From: a virus
IMG/VR virus record: IMGVR_UViG_3300034012_002143
Location: 1 to 29,820 of that record
Length of the DNA: 29,820 nt
Strand: one strand, 5' to 3'
This document shows positions 1-5,762 of this stretch, piece by piece; within the stretch, counting starts at the first letter, position 1, and each line of letters starts with the position of its first letter. The notes below the pieces were generated by a model, which had not been told where the DNA came from, searched no databases, and was given only the letters and a program-made list of their open reading frames with translations. The position numbers and the translations under genes were made by a program.

Positions 1-30
1 GCCCTCGATGCGATAGCTCACAGTCTTCAT
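1..30 (-). CDS. Start of an unknown minus-strand gene (partial)
   Basis: The first ten codons of a minus-strand gene are visible, reading MKTVSYRIEG before the window ends. The start is well supported: on the minus strand an AAGGAG ribosome-binding site lies about eight bases upstream of the ATG. It points the same way as the left operon and may be its distal member, separated from it by the repeat block. Ten residues are too few to assign a family. Confidence 0.55.
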   Translation of the reverse strand, partial: MKTVSYRIEG

Positions 31-105
31 GGGTCGAATCTCCTTGTTCAGTGCGTCAGCGCACTAGGTAAGCCACCGTTGCCGTTGGCCTGCCTGCTGT
101 ACTGA

Positions 106-564
106 CAGCCCTTGCCATGCCATGCCATGCCGAGCCGGGCCAGGCCCTGCCGGGCCGCGCCCTGCCGAGCCGTGCCATGCCGCGCCTCTTCGGTGCAACC
201 GCACCGGGAAGAGCGGCACGCCGCCCAACCCGCTGCATTCGCAGCCCTTGCCTTGCCTTGCCGGGCCTCGCCATGCCTGGCCGCGCCATGCCTCGCCTCT
301 TCGGTGCAACCGCACCGGGAAGAGCGGCACGCCGCCCAACCCGCTGCATTCGCAGCCCTTGCCTTGCCGCGCCTCTCCAAGCCGCGCCTCTCCAAGCCGT
401 GCCTCGCCGAGCCATGCCTTGCCTCGCCACGCTGGTGCAACCGCACCGGGAAGAGCGGCACGCCGCCCAACCCGCTGCATTCGCAGCCCTTGCCTTGCCG
501 TGCCTCGCCGGGCCTTGCCGTGCCGTGCCTGGCCACGCCTTGCCACGCTGGTGCAACCGCACCG
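106..564. repeat. Composite repeat: CCNNG pentamer runs alternating with a conserved hairpin spacer
   Basis: Runs of a degenerate 5-base unit CCNNG (ccttg, ccatg, ccgag, ccggg and so on) occupy about 109-187, 249-300, 359-432 and 490-549. They alternate with a conserved spacer at 192-252, 303-363 and 434-494, with a truncated fourth copy at 550-564. The spacer starts GGTGCAACCGCACC, a 5-bp stem with an AACC loop. In the first two copies the stem extends outward, CTCTTC pairing with GAAGAG. Copies start 111, 131 and 116 bases apart, so the pentamer runs vary while the spacer is constant. A 5-base unit with few stop codons keeps many frames open, so long reading frames here (rich in Ala-Arg-Gly on the minus strand) are probably not genes. 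The rest of 31-608 shows no gene that I can support. Confidence 0.9.
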
Positions 565-608
565 TGCTGCGCCGCAAGCGACGCAGCCCGCTGGAGTCGC
601 GCAACGGC

Positions 609-815
609 TCAACGCCGAGCCTCCTCGACTGACTCCACCCGCCCATCGCGCCACACCAGCCGCGAGCCCATGCGGCTGGGCAGCTGCATCGCATCCATCG
701 CCCCAGGCCGCAGCACCGGGGCCTTGCGGTCCCCGTTGCCCATGGTCACGCGGCGGCTCTGGGTCAGCAGCTCGCGCTGGCCGGGCGCCAGGGCCTGCAG
801 GTCGAAGGTGCTCAT
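609..815 (-). CDS. Hypothetical phage protein, 68 aa, last gene of the packed left operon
   Basis: Small protein beginning MSTFDLQALAPGQRE and ending SVEEARR. The ATG at 813-815 overlaps the TGA of the upstream gene by one base (TGATG), and a GGGAG motif precedes it on the minus strand, so translation is probably coupled. A GTG one codon upstream (816-818) is an alternative start. The middle (GNGDRKAPVLRPGAMDAM) is Met-rich and looks globular; there is no signal peptide or membrane segment. Family not recognised. It is the last gene before the repeat block. Confidence 0.6.
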   Translation of the reverse strand: MSTFDLQALAPGQRELLTQSRRVTMGNGDRKAPVLRPGAMDAMQLPSRMGSRLVWRDGRVESVEEARR

Positions 816-1093
816 CACTCGTCTCCCAGCACGTGGCGGCGGATGCCGGCGATGCCGTTCTCCAAGCGGCGGCCCGGCAGGGCGGCAGCGGGCTGCGCGT
901 CCACGATGCCCAGGAAGCGGCTGTCGCGGCGCTCGGTGGCGCGCACGAAGTCCACCTCCACCTTCGCCGTGTTCACGATGACCTGGCTGAGTTCGCTCAC
1001 GGTCTTGGCCTGCTCGACGCTGACGCTGCCGTCACGCACGCCCTGGATGGTGGCGAACAGGTGTTCGCGGAGGTCTTCGATCGTCTTGCTCAT
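815..1093 (-). CDS. Hypothetical phage protein, 92 aa
   Basis: Protein beginning MSKTIEDLREHLFATIQG. Its predicted helices carry an ALA/VAL-rich central stretch (SELSQVIVNTAKVEVDFVRA). The start is set by an ATGA overlap with the stop of the HNH gene at 1090-1093, and a much longer upstream-extended frame is only a shadow of that gene. The first 60 residues resemble small helical proteins that often accompany HNH endonucleases in betaproteobacterial and pseudomonad phages. No catalytic motif is visible, so I assign no function. Confidence 0.7.
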   Translation of the reverse strand: MSKTIEDLREHLFATIQGVRDGSVSVEQAKTVSELSQVIVNTAKVEVDFVRATERRDSRFLGIVDAQPAAALPGRRLENGIAGIRRHVLGDE

Positions 1094-1782
1094 GGTGCTT
1101 CGGCCTCGCGGCCCTCCTTCTTCTTGCGGCTGTTGATCGCCCGGTGTAACGACCCGCGCATGCGGGCCAGCTCTGCAAAGACAGGCGGCAGGTTGTGCAC
1201 CGTGTTGCGGCGCATCAGCTCCTGGCGGGTGATGAGTTCGACCGCGTCGAGCGTCACGTCTTCGGGCCTGGTGCTGCGGCGGCCGGGCTTGAAGACGACG
1301 ATGTGGTCGGCCGGCACGGGGCCGTGCGCCTGCTCCCACACGTGGCGAGCCATGGGCCGCCAGCGCCCCGAGTTCGGCCCGGGCTCGTCGTTGACCTTCA
1401 CCTGCAGCTCAGGCCCCCCGTTCTTCTGGTCGACGACGCGGTAGCTGCCCACCGGCACCCAGGTTGGTGGCTTGTTGCCGGGCTTGAAGCGCGTTTCGGC
1501 ACTGCGGCCGCCGGCCACGTAGTTCCTCCCCTTGTTCCACGGCGCGTTACCCGACTTGAACTGGTGGAGCTGGCCGCCGTGCCCAGGCGCGGCCGACTTC
1601 TCGCGGGCGATCTCGGCGATCAGCTCGCGGCTCTTGTAGAGGCCCATGGCATTGGCCTTGGCCAGCACGCGACGCGGGTCGCGGTTGAACATGCTGGCCA
1701 GTACCTCGATGCGAGTTGTGGCGTAGTGCAGGCTGAGGGCCTGCTCCTCCGCCGGCGTCCAGTAGCGGCGCTTCGCCTTCAT
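1090..1782 (-). CDS. HNH homing-type endonuclease
   Basis: About 230 aa. Residues about 1-60 begin MKAKRRYWTPAEEQAL and form a Myb-like helical region (EEQALSLHY...LASMFNRDPRRVLAKA). A KSGNAPWNKG motif follows, then a beta-rich segment (VPVGSYRVVDQKNGGPELQVKV). The HNH core reads RHVWEQAHGPVPADHIVVFK, with the metal-binding histidines in RHVWE and ADH. This order is typical of phage HNH nucleases with an N-terminal DNA-binding part. Such enzymes cut double-stranded DNA; in phages they act as homing nucleases or assist packaging or recombination, and the sequence does not say which here. The ATG at 1780-1782 overlaps the previous stop as ATGA. It lies far from the terminase genes, which makes a packaging role less likely. 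The C-terminus is very basic (SRKKKEGRE). Confidence 0.88.
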   Translation of the reverse strand: MKAKRRYWTPAEEQALSLHYATTRIEVLASMFNRDPRRVLAKANAMGLYKSRELIAEIAREKSAAPGHGGQLHQFKSGNAPWNKGRNYVAGGRSAETRFKPGNKPPTWVPVGSYRVVDQKNGGPELQVKVNDEPGPNSGRWRPMARHVWEQAHGPVPADHIVVFKPGRRSTRPEDVTLDAVELITRQELMRRNTVHNLPPVFAELARMRGSLHRAINSRKKKEGREAEAP

Positions 1783-2294
1783 GCGGCCTCCGGCGTGCCC
1801 AGCACGCCCACGCACACGCGGGCCTTCGGGCTGGCGTTCCCGGCCAGGGCAGCGGCCACGCGGCGCTGCACGGTCTTGATGGCGTCGCTCACCTCGCCCT
1901 GGCTGGCAAAGCGCAGCTGGATCCCGTGGATCAGCACGGCTTCCTCCAGCGCCTGCAGCTCGGTAGCGCGGAGCGTCCAGCTCTGGCGGGCAGCGTGGCG
2001 CGCGTGCACTTCCGCCAGCGCGGCCTGCGCGGCGTCAATCGCGGCGGTGCGGTCGCTGGCGATGCCCAGCGAGCAAAGCTGCTCGGCCACGTTCATGGCG
2101 TCGGCCAAGCTGCTCCAGGCCGTCCAGCCGCCGGTGCCGGTGCGCAGTCCCTGAAGGGCGCTGCGCACGGGCGTGATGAGGTCGCGGCGCTGCGAGTCTT
2201 CCAGCGCGGCGGCGCGGCTCATGGCCAGCGTGATCGGGTTGCCGTCGACGACCCGGGGCCGGTACGCGCGGCGCGGCTTGGCGGTGCGACCCAT
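1779..2294 (-). CDS. Conserved-type hypothetical phage protein, 171 aa
   Basis: Begins MGRTAKPRRAYRPRVV, a basic Arg/Pro-rich N-terminus, followed by a largely helical body (SLADAMNVAEQLCSLGIAS, then long Ala-rich helices). It has no transmembrane segment and no recognisable catalytic motif. The ATG at 2292-2294 lies two bases after the stop of the HD-domain gene, and its own stop overlaps the HNH start. Proteins with this kind of N-terminus are frequent beside HNH and HD genes in phages of Burkholderiales, but their role is not known to me. The basic head suggests nucleic-acid contact, which is inference only. Confidence 0.75.
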   Translation of the reverse strand: MGRTAKPRRAYRPRVVDGNPITLAMSRAAALEDSQRRDLITPVRSALQGLRTGTGGWTAWSSLADAMNVAEQLCSLGIASDRTAAIDAAQAALAEVHARHAARQSWTLRATELQALEEAVLIHGIQLRFASQGEVSDAIKTVQRRVAAALAGNASPKARVCVGVLGTPEAA

Positions 2295-2296
2295 GC

Positions 2297-2887
2297 TCAG
2301 GCCCCCCGCCCACCGGCCAGCACCGCGGCAGCCAGCTCGCTCCACTTGTCCAGGAACGCCTGCCGCCAGTGCTCCCAGCCCAGGCAGGCGCGGCTGCCCA
2401 GGCGCACGCAGTCGGTCGGCTCGATGCCGGTCAGGGCCAGCCAGAGAGCTTCGCTGCGCGGCAGCACGTCGCGGCGCTCGGTGGCCAGCGCGACCATGTC
2501 GGCGTGGTGCACCTCGTGGCGCCACCCAGCGCTCACGGCCAGCACGCCCAGGGCGCCGCGCACGGCGTGCTGGATCCGTGCCTCGCACGCCTCCCAGGCC
2601 GGGCCGATGACGCGTTTCATGGGCGTGGCCAGGTCGGAGCAGTAGGCCTCGTGGGCGTCGTGCGTCAGGCCGGCCAGGAGTGCGCCGGGCTGGGTGATGC
2701 CCATGTCGCGCTCCATGATCTCGACGACCAGGAGGCTGTGCTCGGCGACGCTGTACGGGCGCAGCGTGTGGCCGTGGAAGCGGTTCTGAATGGCCAAGCT
2801 GTGGGCGATGTCCTCGATGCAGACCTCGTCCGCGCGGAGCCACTGCAGGTCGAAGGTGTTCCCGCTGGCGGTCAGCATCCAGGTCAT
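2297..2887 (-). CDS. HD-domain nucleotide phosphohydrolase (YfbR-like)
   Basis: 196 aa beginning MTWMLTASGNTFDLQWL. It shows the metal-binding pattern of HD phosphohydrolases: RFHGHTLRPYSVAEHSLLV, with the first His in the AEHS motif, then LAGLTHDAHEAYCSD, carrying the HD pair and a following EAY, then LATPMKR. This matches the YfbR/5'-deoxynucleotidase group, which removes phosphate from deoxynucleoside monophosphates. In a phage it would reshape nucleotide pools, though substrate specificity cannot be read from the sequence. The start is fixed by the ATGA overlap (2884-2887) with the upstream gene. The protein is cytoplasmic, with no signal peptide. Length fits the family. Confidence 0.85.
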   Translation of the reverse strand: MTWMLTASGNTFDLQWLRADEVCIEDIAHSLAIQNRFHGHTLRPYSVAEHSLLVVEIMERDMGITQPGALLAGLTHDAHEAYCSDLATPMKRVIGPAWEACEARIQHAVRGALGVLAVSAGWRHEVHHADMVALATERRDVLPRSEALWLALTGIEPTDCVRLGSRACLGWEHWRQAFLDKWSELAAAVLAGGRGA

Positions 2888-3102
2888 GCGAACGCCCTCC
2901 GGTTCAGCAGCAGCTGCTCGGCCTGCAGGCGCTGCAGCTCGCGCTGGCGGGCCTGCTCGAGCCACGCGGCCTCGCTCTCCGCGGCCTTCAGCGTGGGGCA
3001 GTCGGCGTCGATGGCCAGGCTTTCGCGGGTGCCCGGCAGCGGGTGGCACACGTACCAGCGCCCCCCGGCGCCCGGGTGGATGGAGTAGTAGGGGCGGCTC
3101 AC
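2884..3102 (-). CDS. Hypothetical phage protein, 72 aa, GTG start
   Basis: Begins VSRPYYSIHPGAGGRWYVC and ends LLLNRRAFA. I chose the GTG at 3100-3102 because a strong GGAGG lies six bases upstream on the minus strand, and because it overlaps the previous stop as GTGA. An ATG further upstream would run deep into the neighbouring membrane-protein gene. The N-terminal half is aromatic and beta-like. The C-terminal half is one charged helix (KAAESEAAWLEQARQRELQR), likely a short coiled coil. Family not recognised. Confidence 0.75.
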   Translation of the reverse strand: MSRPYYSIHPGAGGRWYVCHPLPGTRESLAIDADCPTLKAAESEAAWLEQARQRELQRLQAEQLLLNRRAFA

Positions 3103-3335
3103 GGCTGGCCTCCAAAGACGACCACCGCCGTGGCCGCAACGATCACGATGCACACCAGTAGGTAGCGCAGCAGCGCGTTGCGGGCCTGCCGGCGAAAGTC
3201 GGGCGCTTCATCAGCGCCGATGTCGTTGGCAGCCTCCGCGGCCTGAATGAAGCATCCAGTACGCAAGCGGCCTTGCTGGTCGGCCCCGGCCGGGATGTAC
3301 GCCGAAGAGCGGCGCGGGATACGCGGGGCGGTCAT
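3099..3335 (-). CDS. Small membrane protein, one C-terminal helix
   Basis: 78 aa beginning MTAPRIPRRSSAYIPAGA. Residues about 1-53 are soluble and Arg-rich. They are followed by a clear hydrophobic segment near the C-terminus (LLRYLLVCIVIVAATAVVVF) ending GGQP. This suggests a tail-anchored inner-membrane protein with most of its mass in the cytoplasm. The start overlaps the upstream stop and its own stop overlaps the next GTG. No family recognised. Small membrane proteins in the early left operon of temperate phages sometimes act in superinfection exclusion; that role is a guess here. Confidence 0.72.
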   Translation of the reverse strand: MTAPRIPRRSSAYIPAGADQQGRLRTGCFIQAAEAANDIGADEAPDFRRQARNALLRYLLVCIVIVAATAVVVFGGQP

Positions 3336-3517
3336 GCCACGCTCCCGGCAAGCGCGTGAACGAGGAGCACGCCGCCGGCAATGCCGATGACGACGGCTAG
3401 GGCGATGCCTCCCAGGCGCTCCATGGTCGGCACCACCGTCTCGGGGGCGCTGACGTAGCCGGCCGTCCAAATGCCGTCCCGCAGCTGGCGCGGGGTGTGC
3501 AGGTGGCTGGGCTTCAT
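3332..3517 (-). CDS. Small single-pass membrane protein, 61 aa
   Basis: Begins MKPSHLHTPRQLRDGIW, then has a polar stretch (VSAPETVVPTMERL) and one hydrophobic helix (GGIALAVVIGIAGGVLLVHA) close to the C-terminus. The ATG at 3515-3517 overlaps the upstream stop (ATGA). It has the same layout as the next gene downstream (a soluble head and a C-terminal helix), so the two may work as a pair in the inner membrane. Family not recognised. Confidence 0.7.
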   Translation of the reverse strand: MKPSHLHTPRQLRDGIWTAGYVSAPETVVPTMERLGGIALAVVIGIAGGVLLVHALAGSVA

Positions 3518-3879
3518 GCGGCCACCCTCAGCAACTCACGCGGCTCGCGCCGCAGGGCGGTGATACCGGCCCCAAAAGTCTTCAGCAGCTCGCGCCGGCC
3601 GCCTTCGCGCGCCACGCGCTCGATGATCGTGGCGACGGTGCCCCGGTTCCACGTCACCACGCGCGGGCCGGTCTTGCCAGATGCGGCAAAGCGCACCGCC
3701 TCAGCGTAAAAGCCTGGGCTGGCGCGCTGCGGGTTGCGGCCGTGCGCGCAGTCGACCGTGAGCATCGGCGCTGCGGTGACAGCCGCGAGGCGGCAAACGC
3801 GGCCCTTCGTGTAGCGGTTCAGCTTGACGCTGGCCAGCACCAGGCCCAGATCGCTGGCGCGGATCGTCTTGTCTTCCAT
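3514..3879 (-). CDS. Hypothetical protein, first gene of the left operon, 121 aa
   Basis: Begins MEDKTIRASDLGLVLASVK and ends ALRREPRELLRVAA. I chose the ATG at 3877-3879. The only longer alternative would start at 3970-3972, inside or upstream of the promoter found at 3937-3965, so it could not be translated from that transcript. A GAGGGG run precedes the chosen start. Basic residues are spread through the protein (KLNRYTKGRVCRLAA, REGGRRELLKTFG), which is consistent with nucleic-acid binding. As first gene under the left promoter it occupies the position of lambda N-type genes. No N-like motif is visible and I do not assign antitermination. Confidence 0.65.
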   Translation of the reverse strand: MEDKTIRASDLGLVLASVKLNRYTKGRVCRLAAVTAAPMLTVDCAHGRNPQRASPGFYAEAVRFAASGKTGPRVVTWNRGTVATIIERVAREGGRRELLKTFGAGITALRREPRELLRVAA

Positions 3880-3936
3880 CTGCACCCCTCGCGCATCCGG
3901 CAGCCCGGCGGGCTGGCTTCGGTGCGATGGGGTCAA

Positions 3937-3965
3937 ACGATAGCGATACCTAACTGCTAAGTCAA
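3937..3965 (-). promoter_or_regulatory. Promoter of the left operon (P_L equivalent)
   Basis: On the minus strand, TTGACT (3960-3965) and TATCGT (3937-3942) are separated by exactly 17 bases. The -35 differs from consensus at one base. Transcription would start near 3930, about 50 bases before the first gene's ATG. The segment is much richer in A+T than its surroundings. Operator-like sequence covers its spacer and -10, so it should be repressed in the lysogen. Confidence 0.7.
3939..3954 (-). promoter_or_regulatory. Left operator candidate
   Basis: The minus strand reads GTTAGGTATCGCTATC. It matches GTTAGCTATAGCTATG at 4708-4723 at 13 of 16 positions. It sits over the spacer and -10 of the left promoter, where bound repressor would block RNA polymerase. 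A weaker copy lies at 3964-3979 (minus strand GTTAGCGTTGCCTATT, 11 of 16) next to the -35. Confidence 0.6.
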
Positions 3966-4087
3966 TAGGCAACGCTAACGCTAGATGGGGGAGTGGTCAG
4001 AGAGACGCCCGAAGTGAATCGGAATGACGACTGCGCCGGCAGTTGGGCCTGCATCGGCCTTTGGGGATTTCGGGGTATTCGGCCGGC

Positions 4088-4111
4088 GCCTGCCGCGTGG
4101 CCGTGGCAGGC
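4088..4111. other. Hairpin downstream of the repressor gene
   Basis: A perfect 7-bp inverted repeat, GCCTGCC and GGCAGGC, with a 10-base GC-rich loop. It lies about 25 bases past the repressor stop codon in the 170-base gap before the left promoter. There is no T-run on either side, so it is not a standard intrinsic terminator. It may limit read-through from the repressor gene into the left operon. Confidence 0.35.
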
Positions 4112-4135
4112 TGTACACGTGGGCGGTGCTGCGTT

Positions 4136-4660
4136 TCAGCCCGCCGCAGTTTCCGGCGGCGGAAGTTGCCGGCGTTCCTTGTGGTCTCGGCGATTGGTCA
4201 CGCCGTCCCATTCCTGGGCGCCGATCAGGCGGCGAAGGCCCTGCAGCACCGCTTCCTTCTCGAACCGCCCCTCGGAAAGGCCGTCGAGTTGCACGCGCAG
4301 GCTGGCCCACTCGTTGGGCGGCAGGACCTCGACCAGCTGCACCAGAGTCTGCAGGAACGTTTCACGGCGCGATGCCTCGCGGTACTCCGGTGGTGCCGGC
4401 TCCTGTGCGATCTGCACCACCTCGGCCATCGGCAGGCCAAGACGCATCGGTCCCTCGCCCGCCGCCAGCCAGAGCGGCCTGACTCCAAGGTACTCGGCGG
4501 CGCGCAGAAGGTTCAAGCCCTCGATGCTTTTGGTCTTCCCGCTGAACCAGTTGGAAACCGACGCATTGCTCACTTTGCAGGCGCGCGTCAGCCCGGCCTG
4601 CGAGCCCCTGGGGTACATGGTGCTCAGAGCAAGGTGAAGGCGATCAGCTAGAGAGGACAT
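4136..4660 (-). CDS. Phage repressor (CI-like), HTH-XRE, without a visible S24 peptidase domain
   Basis: 174 aa. The N-terminus has a five-helix XRE-type fold: SLADRLHLALS, then TRACKVSNASVSNWFSGK with the recognition helix around NASVSNWF, then LNLLRAAEYLGVRPLWLAAG. The LGVRPLWLAAGEGP motif is characteristic of CI-type repressors. The remaining 100 residues are acidic/basic helical sequence (FLQTLVQLVEVLPPNEWASL) with no Ser/Lys S24 autoprotease signature, and the protein is shorter than the 210-240 aa of cleavable CI proteins. It is divergent from the Cro-like gene and presumably keeps both early promoters off. There is no Shine-Dalgarno upstream of the ATG; a TAGGCT -10 at 4667-4672 would start transcription at the ATG itself, suggesting a leaderless message. 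Confidence 0.85.
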   Translation of the reverse strand: MSSLADRLHLALSTMYPRGSQAGLTRACKVSNASVSNWFSGKTKSIEGLNLLRAAEYLGVRPLWLAAGEGPMRLGLPMAEVVQIAQEPAPPEYREASRRETFLQTLVQLVEVLPPNEWASLRVQLDGLSEGRFEKEAVLQGLRRLIGAQEWDGVTNRRDHKERRQLPPPETAAG

Positions 4661-4666
4661 TAGGGA

Positions 4667-4695
4667 AGCCTAGCGCGAAGTCTGTTAGCTTCTGC
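4667..4695 (-). promoter_or_regulatory. Candidate promoter of the repressor gene (P_RM equivalent)
   Basis: On the minus strand TAGGCT (4667-4672) is a plausible -10, and the A of the repressor ATG is the seventh base after it. The -35 region (about 4690-4695) is poor. A weak -35 fits a promoter that needs activation by repressor bound at a neighbouring operator, as in lambda. No experimental support is visible. Confidence 0.35.
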
Positions 4696-4725
4696 TTGCA
4701 TTTAGACGTTAGCTATAGCTATGAT
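4696..4725 (+). promoter_or_regulatory. Rightward early promoter (P_R equivalent)
   Basis: TTGCAT (4696-4701) and TATGAT (4720-4725) are separated by 18 bases. The ATG of the Cro-like gene starts at 4732, seven bases past the -10, so the message is probably leaderless. The 12-bp operator palindrome overlaps the -10, consistent with repression in the lysogen. Confidence 0.65.
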
Positions 4726-4731
4726 GTCGGC

Positions 4732-5004
4732 ATGAGCGACCTCATCCGACAGATCGGTGGACCGTCTGCAGTCGCGCGGATGCTCGGCATCAAGCCGCCC
4801 TCCGTGATCGGCTGGCGCGGCCGGGTTCCGCCGGATCGGTGCCCGAGCCTGGAGCGCGCCAGTCTCGGCGCCGTCACCTGCGAGCAGCTGCGCCCCGACG
4901 TTCGTTGGCATCGAGTCCCTGACCCTTCCTGGCCGCACCCCGGCGGCCGGCCCCTCATCGACGTGGCCGCGCCCGCGGCCGAGGAGACTCCGCATGCTGC
5001 GTGA
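4732..5004 (+). CDS. Cro-like regulator of the YdaS family
   Basis: 90 aa. Residues 1-65 match the YdaS/Cro-like pattern: MSDLIRQIGGPSAVARMLG, then a recognition helix in KPPSVIGWRGR, then VPPDRCPSLERASLGAVTCE and QLRPDVRW. This signature is common for the gene divergent from a CI-like repressor in phages of Gram-negative hosts. It would bind the shared operators and commit the phage to lytic growth. I preferred the ATG at 4732 to the one at 4696, because the latter would lie within the promoter. A Pro/Ala-rich tail of about 25 residues follows the domain. Its stop lies four bases from the stop of the convergent zinc-ribbon gene. Confidence 0.82.
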   Translation: MSDLIRQIGGPSAVARMLGIKPPSVIGWRGRVPPDRCPSLERASLGAVTCEQLRPDVRWHRVPDPSWPHPGGRPLIDVAAPAAEETPHAA

Positions 5005-5008
5005 CTCC

Positions 5009-5386
5009 TCAGGCTGTGACGGGGATCTCGAAGAACGTGTCGGTACCGCACCTGTCGCACCGGAACACGGCCTCCTTCAGCCCGACGCGGCCGAACGTGG
5101 GGTGTGGCCGGGTGCCGGTGCGGCGCAGCCCGCCGGCGCCGCACTGCGCGCACACCCGGGCGCTGACATCCCCACCCCGAAGGGCCTGGAGCTCTTCTTC
5201 GGCCGCTTGTATGTGGCGTTCGTGCTGCTCGATGCGGCGCTGAAGCTGCGCGTTCTGCGCCTGCAGATCACGGCAACGAGCCTCAAGTGCCGCTTGCTGG
5301 GCCTTCAAGAGCCCAAGGTGCTCGCGAAGCACCGTCGCACTGCCGTGCTCGTTGATGAGCTTCTCGATCAGTTCCAGTGGGTTCAT
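5009..5386 (-). CDS. Coiled-coil protein with C-terminal zinc ribbon
   Basis: 125 aa beginning MNPLELIEKLINEHGSATV. Residues about 25-72 form a heptad-rich coiled coil (LKAQQAALEARCRDLQAQNA and onward). The C-terminus carries two cysteine pairs, CAQCGAG and CDRCGTD, separated by about 30 residues, a typical zinc ribbon. AGGGG precedes the ATG on the minus strand. Such proteins occur in many lambdoid phages near the immunity region with unknown role; DNA or protein binding is likely. It lies antisense to the expected early rightward transcript. A plus-strand frame across the same bases has no recognisable features. Confidence 0.78.
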   Translation of the reverse strand: MNPLELIEKLINEHGSATVLREHLGLLKAQQAALEARCRDLQAQNAQLQRRIEQHERHIQAAEEELQALRGGDVSARVCAQCGAGGLRRTGTRPHPTFGRVGLKEAVFRCDRCGTDTFFEIPVTA

Positions 5387-5444
5387 GGGTTGCCCCTGCA
5401 GAAGGTTCACAAACGGGCCGCCCGCGCGGCCGAGGAGAGTGCAC

Positions 5445-5762
5445 GTGGCTGACGCCCGCATCACGATTGCCCTGGACCGCGAAGACCGCGAGCGCATTGA
5501 CGCGCTGACCCGCGAGCTGGTGAAGCTCAGCGCGCTGCTGGCGGGTAACGAACCGCCATGCCCGCATGTCGTCGATGTGCTGGAAGGTGTCCAGCCCAAC
5601 GGCAATACGAAGTGGGGCAAGCGCTGCTTGCTGCTGGCCGGGCAGGCGCGAGGTGAGGGCTGCGGGCGCTGTGGCTCCGTAGGCGCCTCCACGACCGTCG
5701 AGCACCGTTTCAACGACTGGCGGGCCAGCCGCCGCGCCGTCGTCAGCGACGAGCCGCGTTGA
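5445..5762 (+). CDS. Hypothetical phage protein, 105 aa, GTG start
   Basis: The protein starts VADARITIALDREDRERIDAL, a helical N-terminus, and continues through a middle with four cysteines (EPPCPHVVDV, KRCLLLAG, GEGCGRCGS) that could bind a metal. I chose GTG 5445-5447 because GAGGAG lies seven bases before it; frames extending upstream run into antisense of the zinc-ribbon gene. The last 20 bases overlap the stop end of the convergent gene 5743-5949. It is probably in the early rightward transcript from 4720. No family recognised. Confidence 0.65.
   Translation: MADARITIALDREDRERIDALTRELVKLSALLAGNEPPCPHVVDVLEGVQPNGNTKWGKRCLLLAGQARGEGCGRCGSVGASTTVEHRFNDWRASRRAVVSDEPR

Larger units (their letters stand above)
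4659..4725. promoter_or_regulatory. Divergent control region with three operator candidates
   Basis: The best site is 4708-4723 (GTTAGCTATAGCTATG), holding the perfect 12-bp palindrome TAGCTATAGCTA at 4710-4721 over the -10 of the rightward promoter. Weaker related sites are 4684-4699 (GTTAGCTTCTGCTTGC, 10 of 16) and 4659-4674 (minus strand GCTAGGCTTCCCTAAT), the latter covering the repressor start codon. Three sites between repressor and Cro-like gene resemble the lambda right-operator layout. Assignment of the two weak sites is inference. Confidence 0.55.

Noticed and set aside
106-564. CRISPR array
   Set aside because: Only three full repeats, about 60 bases each, separated by low-complexity pentamers instead of unique spacers, and no cas genes.
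112-1444. Long Ala/Arg/Pro-rich open frames on both strands across the left repeat block
   Set aside because: They are produced by the 5-base repeat unit, which leaves many frames open, and they lack ribosome sites and any protein-like pattern.
1815-3139. Several long plus- and minus-strand frames in other phases of the left operon
   Set aside because: They are shadows in GC-rich DNA; the overlapped gene chain with ribosome sites and recognised domains explains the region fully.
3880-3972. Upstream start (3970-3972) for the first left-operon gene
   Set aside because: It would lie in or upstream of the promoter at 3937-3965 and could not be transcribed from it.
4994-5452. Plus-strand 152-codon frame opposite the zinc-ribbon gene
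   Set aside because: The minus-strand product has a coiled coil and CxxC pairs, while this frame has no family-like feature.
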